Shown here: positions 23,657 through 31,533 of the stretch, piece by piece | Position numbering within the stretch: position 1 is the first letter of the stretch | Layout of the letters: the number at the start of each line of letters is the position of its first letter | Origin: Firmicutes bacterium UBA1739 | GTDB taxonomy: Bacteria > Bacillota > Clostridia > Peptostreptococcales > Anaerovoracaceae | Assembly: GCA_002315385.1 (NCBI GenBank) | Contig: DCHZ01000032.1 | Coordinates: forward strand, 1-64,000 | Direction: 5' to 3' | DNA length: 64,000 nucleotides | Notes under the pieces: model-generated | What the model was told of the DNA's origin: nothing | The model's database searches: none | The model's input: the letters and a program-made list of their open reading frames with translations, nothing else | Program-made: the position numbers and the translations under genes

Positions 23657-24445
23657 TCAGATTCTGTCGATGGCTTTCAGTATTCCGTATAAAATTGCGG
23701 GCGGTCTCGGGGGACAGCCGGGAATATATACATCCACAGGGACAATGCAGTCTATACCGTTTCTCACGGCATAATTATCTCTGAAAATACCTCCGCTGCA
23801 GGCACAGGCTCCCACTGCCACCACAAGCTTCGGATCCGGTGCGGCATTGTAGGTCTTTACCAGAGCCAGCTCCATGTTCCTTGAAGCAGTTCCCGTTACC
23901 AGAAGCATGTCCGCATGTCTGGGTGAAGCCACAAAATGAATACCCAGGCGGTCAACATCATTCAGAGGATTGTTCAGGGCATTTATTTCGTAATCGCATC
24001 CGTTGCAGGAACCTGCATCCACCTCACGAATCTGAAGGCTTCTGCCGAATTTCTTCATTATTTTATCCTTTACCCTGCCGCATAGTACCTCATAATCCTC
24101 AGAAGGGATGTCTCTTTCTTCAATAACCAGAGGCGAAACTCTGAGCTCTTCTCTGTTTTTTACGGCAAGCTCTATTTCATGAGACATTTTTACCGCATCT
24201 TCAGGACAGATTTCTTCACATAATCCGCAGAAAATACATTCATCGATGTTTATTCCCGCAGTTTTTTCCGTATTGTTCAGGACTACTGCGGAAGAGGGAC
24301 ATCTTCTTTCACATTCACCGCATAAGGAGCATTTATCGGGATTAATTTCGGGTCTGCCCACAAATCCCGATTTGTCCAGAGGTTCTTTCGGATAATTACC
24401 GGTTACCCTGGGATATTTTGCTATTTTCTTTAACATTTCAAACAT
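23657..24445 (-). CDS. Ehr-complex small subunit fused to a two-cluster ferredoxin (HyfH-HyfI / NuoI-NuoB-like)
   Basis: The 262-residue chain joins two subunits that are separate in formate hydrogenlyase. Residues about 30-95 are a ferredoxin with two 4Fe-4S motifs (CSLCGECERRCP and CIFCGLCEEICP). Residues about 135-262 are the NuoB/HycG-like subunit with its cluster ligands intact (DAGSCNGCDYE, GACACSGG, PGCPPRPPA). It is the last gene of the operon. Electrons would pass from a soluble donor through these three clusters to the large subunit. The partner large subunit has lost its NiFe site, so the acceptor is unknown. Confidence 0.88.
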   Translation of the reverse strand: MFEMLKKIAKYPRVTGNYPKEPLDKSGFVGRPEINPDKCSLCGECERRCPSSAVVLNNTEKTAGINIDECIFCGLCEEICPEDAVKMSHEIELAVKNREELRVSPLVIEERDIPSEDYEVLCGRVKDKIMKKFGRSLQIREVDAGSCNGCDYEINALNNPLNDVDRLGIHFVASPRHADMLLVTGTASRNMELALVKTYNAAPDPKLVVAVGACACSGGIFRDNYAVRNGIDCIVPVDVYIPGCPPRPPAILYGILKAIDRI

Positions 24446-24462
24446 ATGAATATTATCCTTTA

Positions 24463-26037
24463 CTACAAATCGTTTCCGGCATATGACAGATTAAAGCTTT
24501 TGTTTATCAATGGAAAATCCGGAACTATATTACCGTTTACGGCCTGACACAATGCCGGCCAGTTACAGAAGGACGGAGTTCTTACTTTATATCTGTCAAT
24601 TTTTCCTTCACTGTCGGTCATAACAAAATGAATATTCTCGCCTCTTGATGACTCTGTCATACCTATTTCCCAGCTGTCCGGAGGAAGGCTGTCAATATCA
24701 ACTCTCACGTCTCCCTCACTCATTGCATCAGCAGCCTGCCTCATTATTGATATGGATTCAAAACACTCTCCTGCCTTAACTTCCATTCTTGCCGCAACAT
24801 CACCGTCTGATTTTACAATCTCATTCCAGTTTAATCCGGAATACTTTTCATAGGGAAATGCTTTTCTGACATCGCAGGCAACACCGGAAGCTCTGCCGCC
24901 GGGTCCAACGGCATTCAGGTCTTCAGCCGTATGATGCTTTAGAATACCGGTATGTTCAATTCTGTCATTAAACTGATTGTTTCTGCCGACAATTTTCATT
25001 ATGTCTTCAAGCTCTTTCTGAATTTTATCCAGAAATTCATTCATTATTTCTTTTTTACCGGCCATATAGTCTTTTCGTACACCCCCGGGAACATTCACAC
25101 TTCTGAGAAAACGCACACCGCAGAGAGCATCAGCCAGCTGATACGACCAGATTCTCAAAAGATTAAAGTGGGACCAGGCAAAACCGTAGGCTACGTCTGT
25201 ACATATTCCGGAAAGGTCTCCAAAATGACATATAAGTCTTTCAAGCTCGGCAAATATTACTCTTGTATAGGAACCTCTTTCGGGAACAGTAACTGAAGCC
25301 AGTTTTTCAATTGCCTGACAATATGCCAGTGAATTGGAAAAAGTTTCATCACCTGAAATTCGCTCGGAAACATAAAAAGCTCTTTCAAAATCCATTCCTT
25401 CACAGAGCTTTTCTATTCCCTTGTGAACGAAATAAAGCTGGGCTTCAAGATTAATTATCGGCTCACCGGCAACACTGAATCTGAAGTGTCCCGGTTCGAT
25501 TATGCCGGCATGTACCGGGCCTACCGGAATCTCGTAAGTCCCTCCGCCGATTACTTTCTGAAAATACAGCGGTCTTTTCATGAATTCCGGTTTATGCTTT
25601 CTGTCAAAATCCTTTCTGAGAGGGAAATTGCCTCCGGGCCAGTTACCGTGAAATACAAATCTCCTGCCGTCGGGATGCCCCGTGGGTACAAGCCCGAACA
25701 TATCTTTGATCTCCCTTTCATAAAGGGATGCAGCGGGAATATCTTTTGAAACGGAAAGATACTCGGTTTCGGCATGTATTTTCAGAACAATAAGAATGTG
25801 TCTGAGTCTGTCCGCAAAAACATAAAAAACCGAAAATTTTCCCGTTTCCTTTCGTTTATCACAGGCAGCCATGAAAATAAGAGGACAGCCTTTTTCTTTG
25901 TTAAGAAAGAGAGCCAGGTCTCTTATTGAACGGGAGTAAATCTCTGCGTACAGCATATTTTCGTGCTTATACTCTGTTTTTATTACAGCTTCCGGAAAAG
26001 TCTCCTGAATAAGTTTATCATAATCAGTCTTTTTCAT
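24463..26037 (-). CDS. Ehr-complex large subunit (NuoC-NuoD/HycE-like) without NiFe ligands
   Basis: The 524 residues carry an N-terminal NuoC-like domain (1-150, with YEREIKDMFGL and HPDGRRFVFHGNW) fused to a NuoD/HycE-like domain. In HycE the NiFe site is bound by CGxC near the start of this domain and by DPCxxC near the end. Here the aligned segments read SERISGDETFSN (S228 and E231 in place of cysteine) and NLSYAGND (S518 and G521), and the protein ends there without a C-terminal extension. It cannot bind a NiFe centre in the usual way, so this is an Ehr (hydrogenase-related) subunit. Its stop is 17 bases before the small subunit gene, and its start overlaps the region of the hyfF-like stop codon (TGATATG). 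Confidence 0.9.
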   Translation of the reverse strand: MKKTDYDKLIQETFPEAVIKTEYKHENMLYAEIYSRSIRDLALFLNKEKGCPLIFMAACDKRKETGKFSVFYVFADRLRHILIVLKIHAETEYLSVSKDIPAASLYEREIKDMFGLVPTGHPDGRRFVFHGNWPGGNFPLRKDFDRKHKPEFMKRPLYFQKVIGGGTYEIPVGPVHAGIIEPGHFRFSVAGEPIINLEAQLYFVHKGIEKLCEGMDFERAFYVSERISGDETFSNSLAYCQAIEKLASVTVPERGSYTRVIFAELERLICHFGDLSGICTDVAYGFAWSHFNLLRIWSYQLADALCGVRFLRSVNVPGGVRKDYMAGKKEIMNEFLDKIQKELEDIMKIVGRNNQFNDRIEHTGILKHHTAEDLNAVGPGGRASGVACDVRKAFPYEKYSGLNWNEIVKSDGDVAARMEVKAGECFESISIMRQAADAMSEGDVRVDIDSLPPDSWEIGMTESSRGENIHFVMTDSEGKIDRYKVRTPSFCNWPALCQAVNGNIVPDFPLINKSFNLSYAGNDL

Positions 26038-26038
26038 A

Positions 26039-27514
26039 TCAGATTTCCCCCATAATTACATCAGATGCGTTTGACAGAAGATTGAAAAGAAAATCAGGCA
26101 TATACAGTCCTGCCGCCAGCACAATTACAAACAATACAATAAGAACCACCGCACCGGATTTATTCGGCTCACCCGGCTCAATAGTTTCGGGCGTTTCTCC
26201 GTAAAACATTGAAAACAGGCAGTGTACTATTCCCGCAAAAATAACGGCAAACAGAACGGCAGCTATGCTTCCCGTAACAAAATGGTGTTCATTAAAAATC
26301 GAAAGCAGAACATTCCATTCGCAGGCAAATATTCCGAAAGGCGGAGTACCGGCTATTGCCAGAAGACCGAGAATAAACACTGTTCCGGAAACCGGCATTG
26401 TTTTGAGTATTCCCTTTATTCTGGATATTTTTGCAGTATGATATTTCTGCAGTATGCTTCCGGTGGACAGAAACAGCATGGATTTGGTAAATGAATGATT
26501 AATAATGTGCATGAGACCGGCAAAAACAGATGCGGGAGTAAAAATGCCTACTGCCAGTGCGATTATGCCCATGTGTTCAATACTAGAATATGCCAGCAGA
26601 CTTTTGTATTCCCTTTGTGTCAGAATAACAATTGCCGCAATGGCAATAGAGAAGATACCGAAGAATATCATCAGTCGCCCGGCAAAAACACTGTTTCCCA
26701 GATTTATATTAACAATTGTAAAAGTTCTGATTATCCCGTACATTGCACTGTTAAGCAATACGCCCGAAAGCATAGCGCTCACCGGAGACGGGGCCTGACT
26801 GTGAGCTGCCGGTAACCATGTATGCAGCGGTGCAAATCCAACCTTTGTTCCGAAACCGACCAGAATGAACATGAATGCAAATTTCAGCATGGAAGAATCA
26901 AGATTAGCTGCATTTACGGTCAGATCCGTAAAATTCAGAAACTGATGCTCATGAGTCAGAACTCCTGTGGAAGATAAATGCAGGAATACAATGCCCAGGA
27001 ATGCCATTGCTATTCCCACTGAGCAGATAATTATATATTTCCAGGCTGCTTCAAGAGATTCACGTTTGTTGTAGAATCCCACAAGAAAAACGGATGCCAG
27101 AGTCGTAGCTTCTATTGCCACCCACATTATACCCATGTTTTTTACGGATACCGACAGTATCATAGTGAAAATGAAGGCATTTAGCAGAATAAAAAACAAT
27201 CGCACCTGTTTTTCATCTATTTTGCCGGATTTACAGTCTCTTTCCATGTATCCGACGGAAAATATGTGGATCAGGAAACCCAGTATGGTAATAATGTCCA
27301 GTACAATAATGCTGAAGCTATCCAGATAGAAAATACCTAAGGACATTTTAAAAGATGCCTGACCTCCGCTTACCGCATCCGCAGTTATAGAAAGGGTTAT
27401 CAGCATTTCCAAAAGTGACGCTGAGATTCCCAGTTCATAAATAAATTTTCTCTTTTTTATAAACAGTAACAGTATCACAATCACAACGGGTACTGCTAAG
27501 TAAATGAATTTCAT
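26039..27514 (-). CDS. Ehr-complex antiporter-like proton-pumping subunit (HyfF/NuoN type)
   Basis: A 491-residue membrane protein with about 14 helices related to Mrp antiporters and complex I pump subunits. The conserved glutamate (WVAIEATTLASV), the lysine helix GFGTKVGFAPLHTWLPAAHS and HIINHSFTKSMLF (lysine) are all present, so the proton path looks functional. It corresponds to HyfF of hydrogenase-4. It lies two bases before the large subunit gene and four bases after the hyfE-like gene. Confidence 0.88.
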   Translation of the reverse strand: MKFIYLAVPVVIVILLLFIKKRKFIYELGISASLLEMLITLSITADAVSGGQASFKMSLGIFYLDSFSIIVLDIITILGFLIHIFSVGYMERDCKSGKIDEKQVRLFFILLNAFIFTMILSVSVKNMGIMWVAIEATTLASVFLVGFYNKRESLEAAWKYIIICSVGIAMAFLGIVFLHLSSTGVLTHEHQFLNFTDLTVNAANLDSSMLKFAFMFILVGFGTKVGFAPLHTWLPAAHSQAPSPVSAMLSGVLLNSAMYGIIRTFTIVNINLGNSVFAGRLMIFFGIFSIAIAAIVILTQREYKSLLAYSSIEHMGIIALAVGIFTPASVFAGLMHIINHSFTKSMLFLSTGSILQKYHTAKISRIKGILKTMPVSGTVFILGLLAIAGTPPFGIFACEWNVLLSIFNEHHFVTGSIAAVLFAVIFAGIVHCLFSMFYGETPETIEPGEPNKSGAVVLIVLFVIVLAAGLYMPDFLFNLLSNASDVIMGEI

Positions 27515-27518
27515 TTTT

Positions 27519-28175
27519 CTATCCTTTCAGCTTCTTCAGCTTATTTGTGTTAATTGAATCAAATTTATCATTTATCCGGAATACCATGAGACCCATAATG
27601 AGCACACCTGTCAGAAGGTCAATGAAAATACCTATGTCTACAATAAGCGGCATTCCTTCAGCGGCAAACATCGCCGTACCGAAAATACCGTTTTCAACCA
27701 CAAGAAAGCCCACTATCTGTCCGATGGCTTTCTTTCTGGTAATCATAAAGAAAATGCCGATCAGAACCACAGAAACCATGTTGACTACCTGCATAGTGAT
27801 ATCCCTGTTGTCAAACTGTCCTATGCCTGTAACAATAAAATACACAAAAACGGCTATTCCGCAGGCTAAAAGTGTAAGAATCGGGATATTCAGATAGAAA
27901 TCCTTTTCCACTTTATGCTCGACCTTATCATATGTTTTGTTGAGAAGGTTCGGAATGTATATTACCTTTAATCCGATAATCAAAGCACACAGAATAAAAG
28001 CGTCAATTCTGCCGTTCTGCTGAAAATGTCTGAAACCGATGGCAGCCATGCTCAAAGCAATCAGAAATGACTGTATTCTGAATGTTTTGATATATGAAGT
28101 TTGTTTTTTGTTGGCAACAAGTACAAAAGAGCTTACCAGAATCAGAAGCGATATTATATCCATATATGTAGTCAT
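27519..28175 (-). CDS. Ehr-complex small membrane subunit (HyfE-like)
   Basis: The 218-residue product has about seven hydrophobic helices and matches the HyfE type of hydrogenase-4, a family whose C-terminal part resembles the NuoK/MrpC fold. No cofactor motif is visible. It starts with a GGAGGTAGC site and lies six bases after the hyfC-like gene and four bases before the hyfF-like gene. The position in the order B-C-E-F-G-(H-I) supports the call. Confidence 0.8.
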   Translation of the reverse strand: MTTYMDIISLLILVSSFVLVANKKQTSYIKTFRIQSFLIALSMAAIGFRHFQQNGRIDAFILCALIIGLKVIYIPNLLNKTYDKVEHKVEKDFYLNIPILTLLACGIAVFVYFIVTGIGQFDNRDITMQVVNMVSVVLIGIFFMITRKKAIGQIVGFLVVENGIFGTAMFAAEGMPLIVDIGIFIDLLTGVLIMGLMVFRINDKFDSINTNKLKKLKG

Positions 28176-28181
28176 AATAAG

Positions 28182-29126
28182 CTACCTCCCCAATACAAAA
28201 TAATTCACAAATCCGAACAGCGCCAGAATGAAAGCTATAGCCGCCAGGTTAGGTACGCTGAAAAATCTGAGTTTAACCGTACAGACTTCGACAATTCCAA
28301 TGAGTACGGAAAGCAGCATCACTCTCGCGGCATACAGCAGAATTGCCAGAGCAACTCCGGCTGCACCGGCAGGCAATGCAAATGTTATCGGGAAAAACAT
28401 ATTAACTATCAGGGTCATAATAATCAGCTGTTTTACAGAGGCCGCCAGTTCCATCAGGGCCAGCTGTCTTCCGGAGTATTCCAGAATCATAGCCTCATGA
28501 ACCATAGTAAGTTCAAGATGAGTAGCCGGATCGTCAACAGGAATTCTGCAGGTTTCCGCCAGTAATACTATTATCATTACTATGAAAATAACTATGTATG
28601 CCGGATTAAGTACAGGAACAGCTTTAGCCGTGGATTCCGCCATCATTCTGCTGATTGAAAGCGAGCCGGAAGCCAGGCCAAGTGTAAACAGGCCTATCAG
28701 CATGGAAGGTTCAAGTAAAGATGATATCAGTCCTTCTCTGCTGCTGCCCATTCCGCCGAAGGTGCTTCCTGTGTCGAGTCCGGCCAGCATCAGGAAAAAC
28801 CTGCCGAGAGCCAGTGTATACAGAAAAACCAGAGCGTCTCCACCCATAAAGGCGCTGTTAAGCCATCCCTCGGTGGCACACACCGGCACTAAAAGCGCGG
28901 CAGCCACTGTACTTCCGAAAACCACATATGGAGCGGCAGTATATATCCAGGAGGCCGTATCAGACACAACCATGTCTTTGCGCATAAGCTTTGAGATATC
29001 ATAGTACATCTGAAACACGGATGCCCCTTTTCTTTTTTGTGATATTGCTTTTATTTTTCTGATTATTCCGTTCATCAGAGGTGCAAGACCGATTATGATT
29101 ATTAATTGTAAAATAATATATATCAC
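28182..29126 (-). CDS. Ehr-complex NuoH-like membrane anchor subunit (HyfC)
   Basis: A 314-residue protein with about eight helices of the NuoH/HycD family that links the peripheral arm to the pump arm. Family motifs seen are the cytoplasmic loop SQKRKGASVFQMYYDISKL and ETCRIPVDDPATHLELTMVH with its acidic residues. The start is GTG with GGAGGTG seven bases upstream. In complex I this subunit lines the quinone cavity, so the Ehr complex may use a membrane electron carrier or only couple conformational change; the sequence does not decide. Confidence 0.88.
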   Translation of the reverse strand: MIYIILQLIIIIGLAPLMNGIIRKIKAISQKRKGASVFQMYYDISKLMRKDMVVSDTASWIYTAAPYVVFGSTVAAALLVPVCATEGWLNSAFMGGDALVFLYTLALGRFFLMLAGLDTGSTFGGMGSSREGLISSLLEPSMLIGLFTLGLASGSLSISRMMAESTAKAVPVLNPAYIVIFIVMIIVLLAETCRIPVDDPATHLELTMVHEAMILEYSGRQLALMELAASVKQLIIMTLIVNMFFPITFALPAGAAGVALAILLYAARVMLLSVLIGIVEVCTVKLRFFSVPNLAAIAFILALFGFVNYFVLGR

Positions 29127-29139
29127 CGTTTTTCACCTC

Positions 29140-31194
29140 CTAAAACAGTCTGCTGTAAAGCATCAATGCGAGAACTGTCACGAGAATATATGAAAGATAC
29201 ATATGAATACTTCCCGTCTGAACAGAGAGCTTTACTCTTTGCGAGAATCTGTGCAGTCCTCTTATTATCACATCATAAAAGTATTTTTCAAATACAGACA
29301 CTGTTCCGACTTTGTATTCCATCTTATCTGGATAGTATTTCGGGTGTTCCCCTTTTACCGCAAGAGTTCTTGACGGCCTGAACAATATGCGGAATACTAT
29401 ACGAATCGGCTTGGAGAAACCGGTAGCGGTGTACTGCATTCGTTCATTGATTTCAACAAAACCGCAGTCCCAGGTTCCGTATTTTCTGGAATCGGCTTTT
29501 CCTCCTATGATTCTTACAGCAGGAACGGTAGCGGCAATAAGTGCCAGTATCACCGCCAGTATCGCAATCATGGACATTTTGTTTCCGGAAACAGTTAATC
29601 CGGAAAATACCGGGACGGTTCCGCCTGACAGATTAGGATAAATTTTAAGTGCGGCTGTTTCGATTAACACCTTGTCCAGAAGATTTAGAATAATTTTCGG
29701 GAATAAGCCCGCAACCAGGCATAATGCAGCCAGGATACCCATTCCTCCCAGCATTGTAGGAGGAACCTCTTTGGCTTCTCCGGCATGCTCGCTTCGGGGT
29801 AAACCGAGGAAGGATATTCCGAAGAGCTTCACGAAACATACAGCAGCCAGAGCACCTGCGAAGGCAAGTGCGGCGGCGGCAATAATCGATATCATATTTA
29901 TACACAGGCTGCCTTTCGGAATAAAGGCAAAAATAGACTGATAAGTCAGCCATTCGCTGACAAATCCGTTAAACGGAACAATTGCCGAAATCGCCAGTGA
30001 AAAGCATAAAACGAAAACCGCGGTAACAGGCATTTTTTTTATCAGTCCGCCAAGCTGTTCTATATCTCTAGTATGGGTGGCGTACTGGATTGCCCCTGCT
30101 CCCAGGAATAATCCGCCTTTGAATAATGCATGGTTTAATGTGTGGAATAATGCTGCGGCAATAGCAACGGCAGCTATCGGATAGTATTCTTTGGAATAAG
30201 CTATCATCCCCATTCCCAGTCCGATGAATATTATTCCGATATTCTCTATACTGTGAAACGCCAGAAGCCGTTTTATATTGTGCTCCATTAATGCATAGGC
30301 AACACCCAGAACAGCGGCAACGATTCCCAGAATCAGGATAGTCATGCCCCACCATGTTTTTATTCCACCGAAGCCGCATATTATGAATCTGACTATTCCG
30401 TAAATCGCGGTTTTAATCATAAAGCCCGACATTAATGCGGAGATATTGCTGGATGCGGCGGGATGTGCTTTAGGAAGCCAGATATGGAACGGAATAATGC
30501 CGGCTTTTGTACCGAAACCCACCAGAAGCAGCAGAAAGCATGCATTTTTTGCGGCTTCCGGCAAAGCGGTAAAGAATGCTCCGTTTCCTATTATTGAAGT
30601 TTCTCCTGTCAGAACATTCATTATCATGAAGGCTATCATTATCAGCGCGGCTCCCAGATGAGTCATGATAATATAAACCGTGCCCGCTTTGACATTTTCG
30701 CTTCTTTCGTGTTCGAATACAACCAAAAAATATGAAACTACGGACATAAGCTCCCAGGCAATAAAGAAAGTCAGAAGATTTCCGGCAAGCATTACCATCA
30801 TCATAGAAAGAATAAAAGTACAGTATAAAAAATTAAAAATACCCACGTTTCTCTTCCCGTAATAATGGGAAATGTAACCTATTGAATATAAAGAAACAGC
30901 AAAAGTAAGAATAAACAGCACCAGCAGAAAATATGCCGAAAGGTTATCGTACTTAAGCTGAAGTGAAAAATTAGGTATTCCCGGCACACTGTTTAACACT
31001 GTAACCGGCCCGCCTCCCTTCAACAGGTGAAAAACGACAGATATTGTGCCCATGGCTGAACCGGCCATGCAAAACAAATTGGATAAAGTATTCGCTGCCC
31101 TGTGTTTTTTACAAAACAGCAGCCCAAAACATGCCCCCGCAAAAAACATGATAATTGCGAGGGTAAACAAATGATCTGTAACCGACAAATTCAT
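29140..31194 (-). CDS. Ehr-complex large antiporter-like subunit (HyfB/NuoL type)
   Basis: The 684-residue membrane protein is the first gene of the complex. It shows the pump residues in AWELMSVVSYF (glutamate), GFGTKAGIIPFHIWLPKAHP (lysine) and HTLNHALFKGGLF (histidine and lysine). A long C-terminal part contains ADSRKYGTWDCGF and EMQY-like blocks typical of HyfB. The frame opens at 31218, but GGAGG lies five bases before the ATG at 31194. It is preceded by a near-consensus promoter with two inverted repeats in the leader. Together with the HyfF-like protein it gives the complex two pump modules. Confidence 0.9.
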   Translation of the reverse strand: MNLSVTDHLFTLAIIMFFAGACFGLLFCKKHRAANTLSNLFCMAGSAMGTISVVFHLLKGGGPVTVLNSVPGIPNFSLQLKYDNLSAYFLLVLFILTFAVSLYSIGYISHYYGKRNVGIFNFLYCTFILSMMMVMLAGNLLTFFIAWELMSVVSYFLVVFEHERSENVKAGTVYIIMTHLGAALIMIAFMIMNVLTGETSIIGNGAFFTALPEAAKNACFLLLLVGFGTKAGIIPFHIWLPKAHPAASSNISALMSGFMIKTAIYGIVRFIICGFGGIKTWWGMTILILGIVAAVLGVAYALMEHNIKRLLAFHSIENIGIIFIGLGMGMIAYSKEYYPIAAVAIAAALFHTLNHALFKGGLFLGAGAIQYATHTRDIEQLGGLIKKMPVTAVFVLCFSLAISAIVPFNGFVSEWLTYQSIFAFIPKGSLCINMISIIAAAALAFAGALAAVCFVKLFGISFLGLPRSEHAGEAKEVPPTMLGGMGILAALCLVAGLFPKIILNLLDKVLIETAALKIYPNLSGGTVPVFSGLTVSGNKMSMIAILAVILALIAATVPAVRIIGGKADSRKYGTWDCGFVEINERMQYTATGFSKPIRIVFRILFRPSRTLAVKGEHPKYYPDKMEYKVGTVSVFEKYFYDVIIRGLHRFSQRVKLSVQTGSIHMYLSYILVTVLALMLYSRLF

Positions 31195-31245
31195 TAATTC
31201 CTCCGATTTCGAATACACAGAAATAACTTATCTATATAACATCAC

Positions 31246-31284
31246 TTACACTTTTGTAACAAAAAAATATAAGTGCAAATGCAC
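31246..31284. promoter_or_regulatory. Two inverted repeats in the leader of the Ehr operon
   Basis: GTGCA-AA-TGCAC (31273-31284) lies at the expected transcription start and TTACA-CTTT-TGTAA (31246-31259) about 25 bases downstream. Both are placed where a repressor could block transcription. No known operator was matched. Confidence 0.35.
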
Positions 31285-31292
31285 AACTATTA

Positions 31293-31320
31293 ATTATATT
31301 ATACAGAAAAATTTTGTCAA
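31293..31320 (-). promoter_or_regulatory. Near-consensus promoter of the Ehr operon
   Basis: A perfect TTGACA (31320-31315) and perfect TATAAT (31298-31293) are 16 bases apart, about 95 bases before the first gene. Confidence 0.75.
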
Positions 31321-31332
31321 TATCTGTGGTAA

Positions 31333-31461
31333 CTATCCGAAAACTTTTTTCATAAAGGCCGAAGCTTCCCGCTCATTGAAAAAGAAATACTGACCGGCAG
31401 CCGAAATGCCAATCAGTATTATTGATGATACTGTTATTAGTATTAATATTTTTCTTTTCAC
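31333..31461 (-). CDS. 42-codon ORF encoding a possible single-span membrane microprotein
   Basis: A GTG start at 31461 is preceded by AGGTGAT, which pairs with seven bases of the 16S rRNA 3' end at a normal distance. An in-frame ATG at 31467 is the alternative but has no usable spacing. The product begins MKRKILILITVSSIIL, forms one hydrophobic helix of about 19 residues, and ends in a charged outer segment (NEREASAFMKKVFG). It has a positive-inside N-terminus. It lies between the HD-kinase fusion gene and the promoter of the Ehr operon, on the same strand. No family is recognised. Confidence 0.45.
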   Translation of the reverse strand: MKRKILILITVSSIILIGISAAGQYFFFNEREASAFMKKVFG

Positions 31462-31533
31462 TTTCATCACCTGCCTATACAGATTATGCAATGAAAAAGA
31501 AATAATGAAAAGATATTTCGTGTATATTACTGT

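Noticed and set aside
29140..31194. Calling the 23.6-31.2 kb cluster a formate hydrogenlyase or hydrogenase-4
   Set aside because: The large subunit lacks all four NiFe ligands, and no formate dehydrogenase gene is present in the operon.
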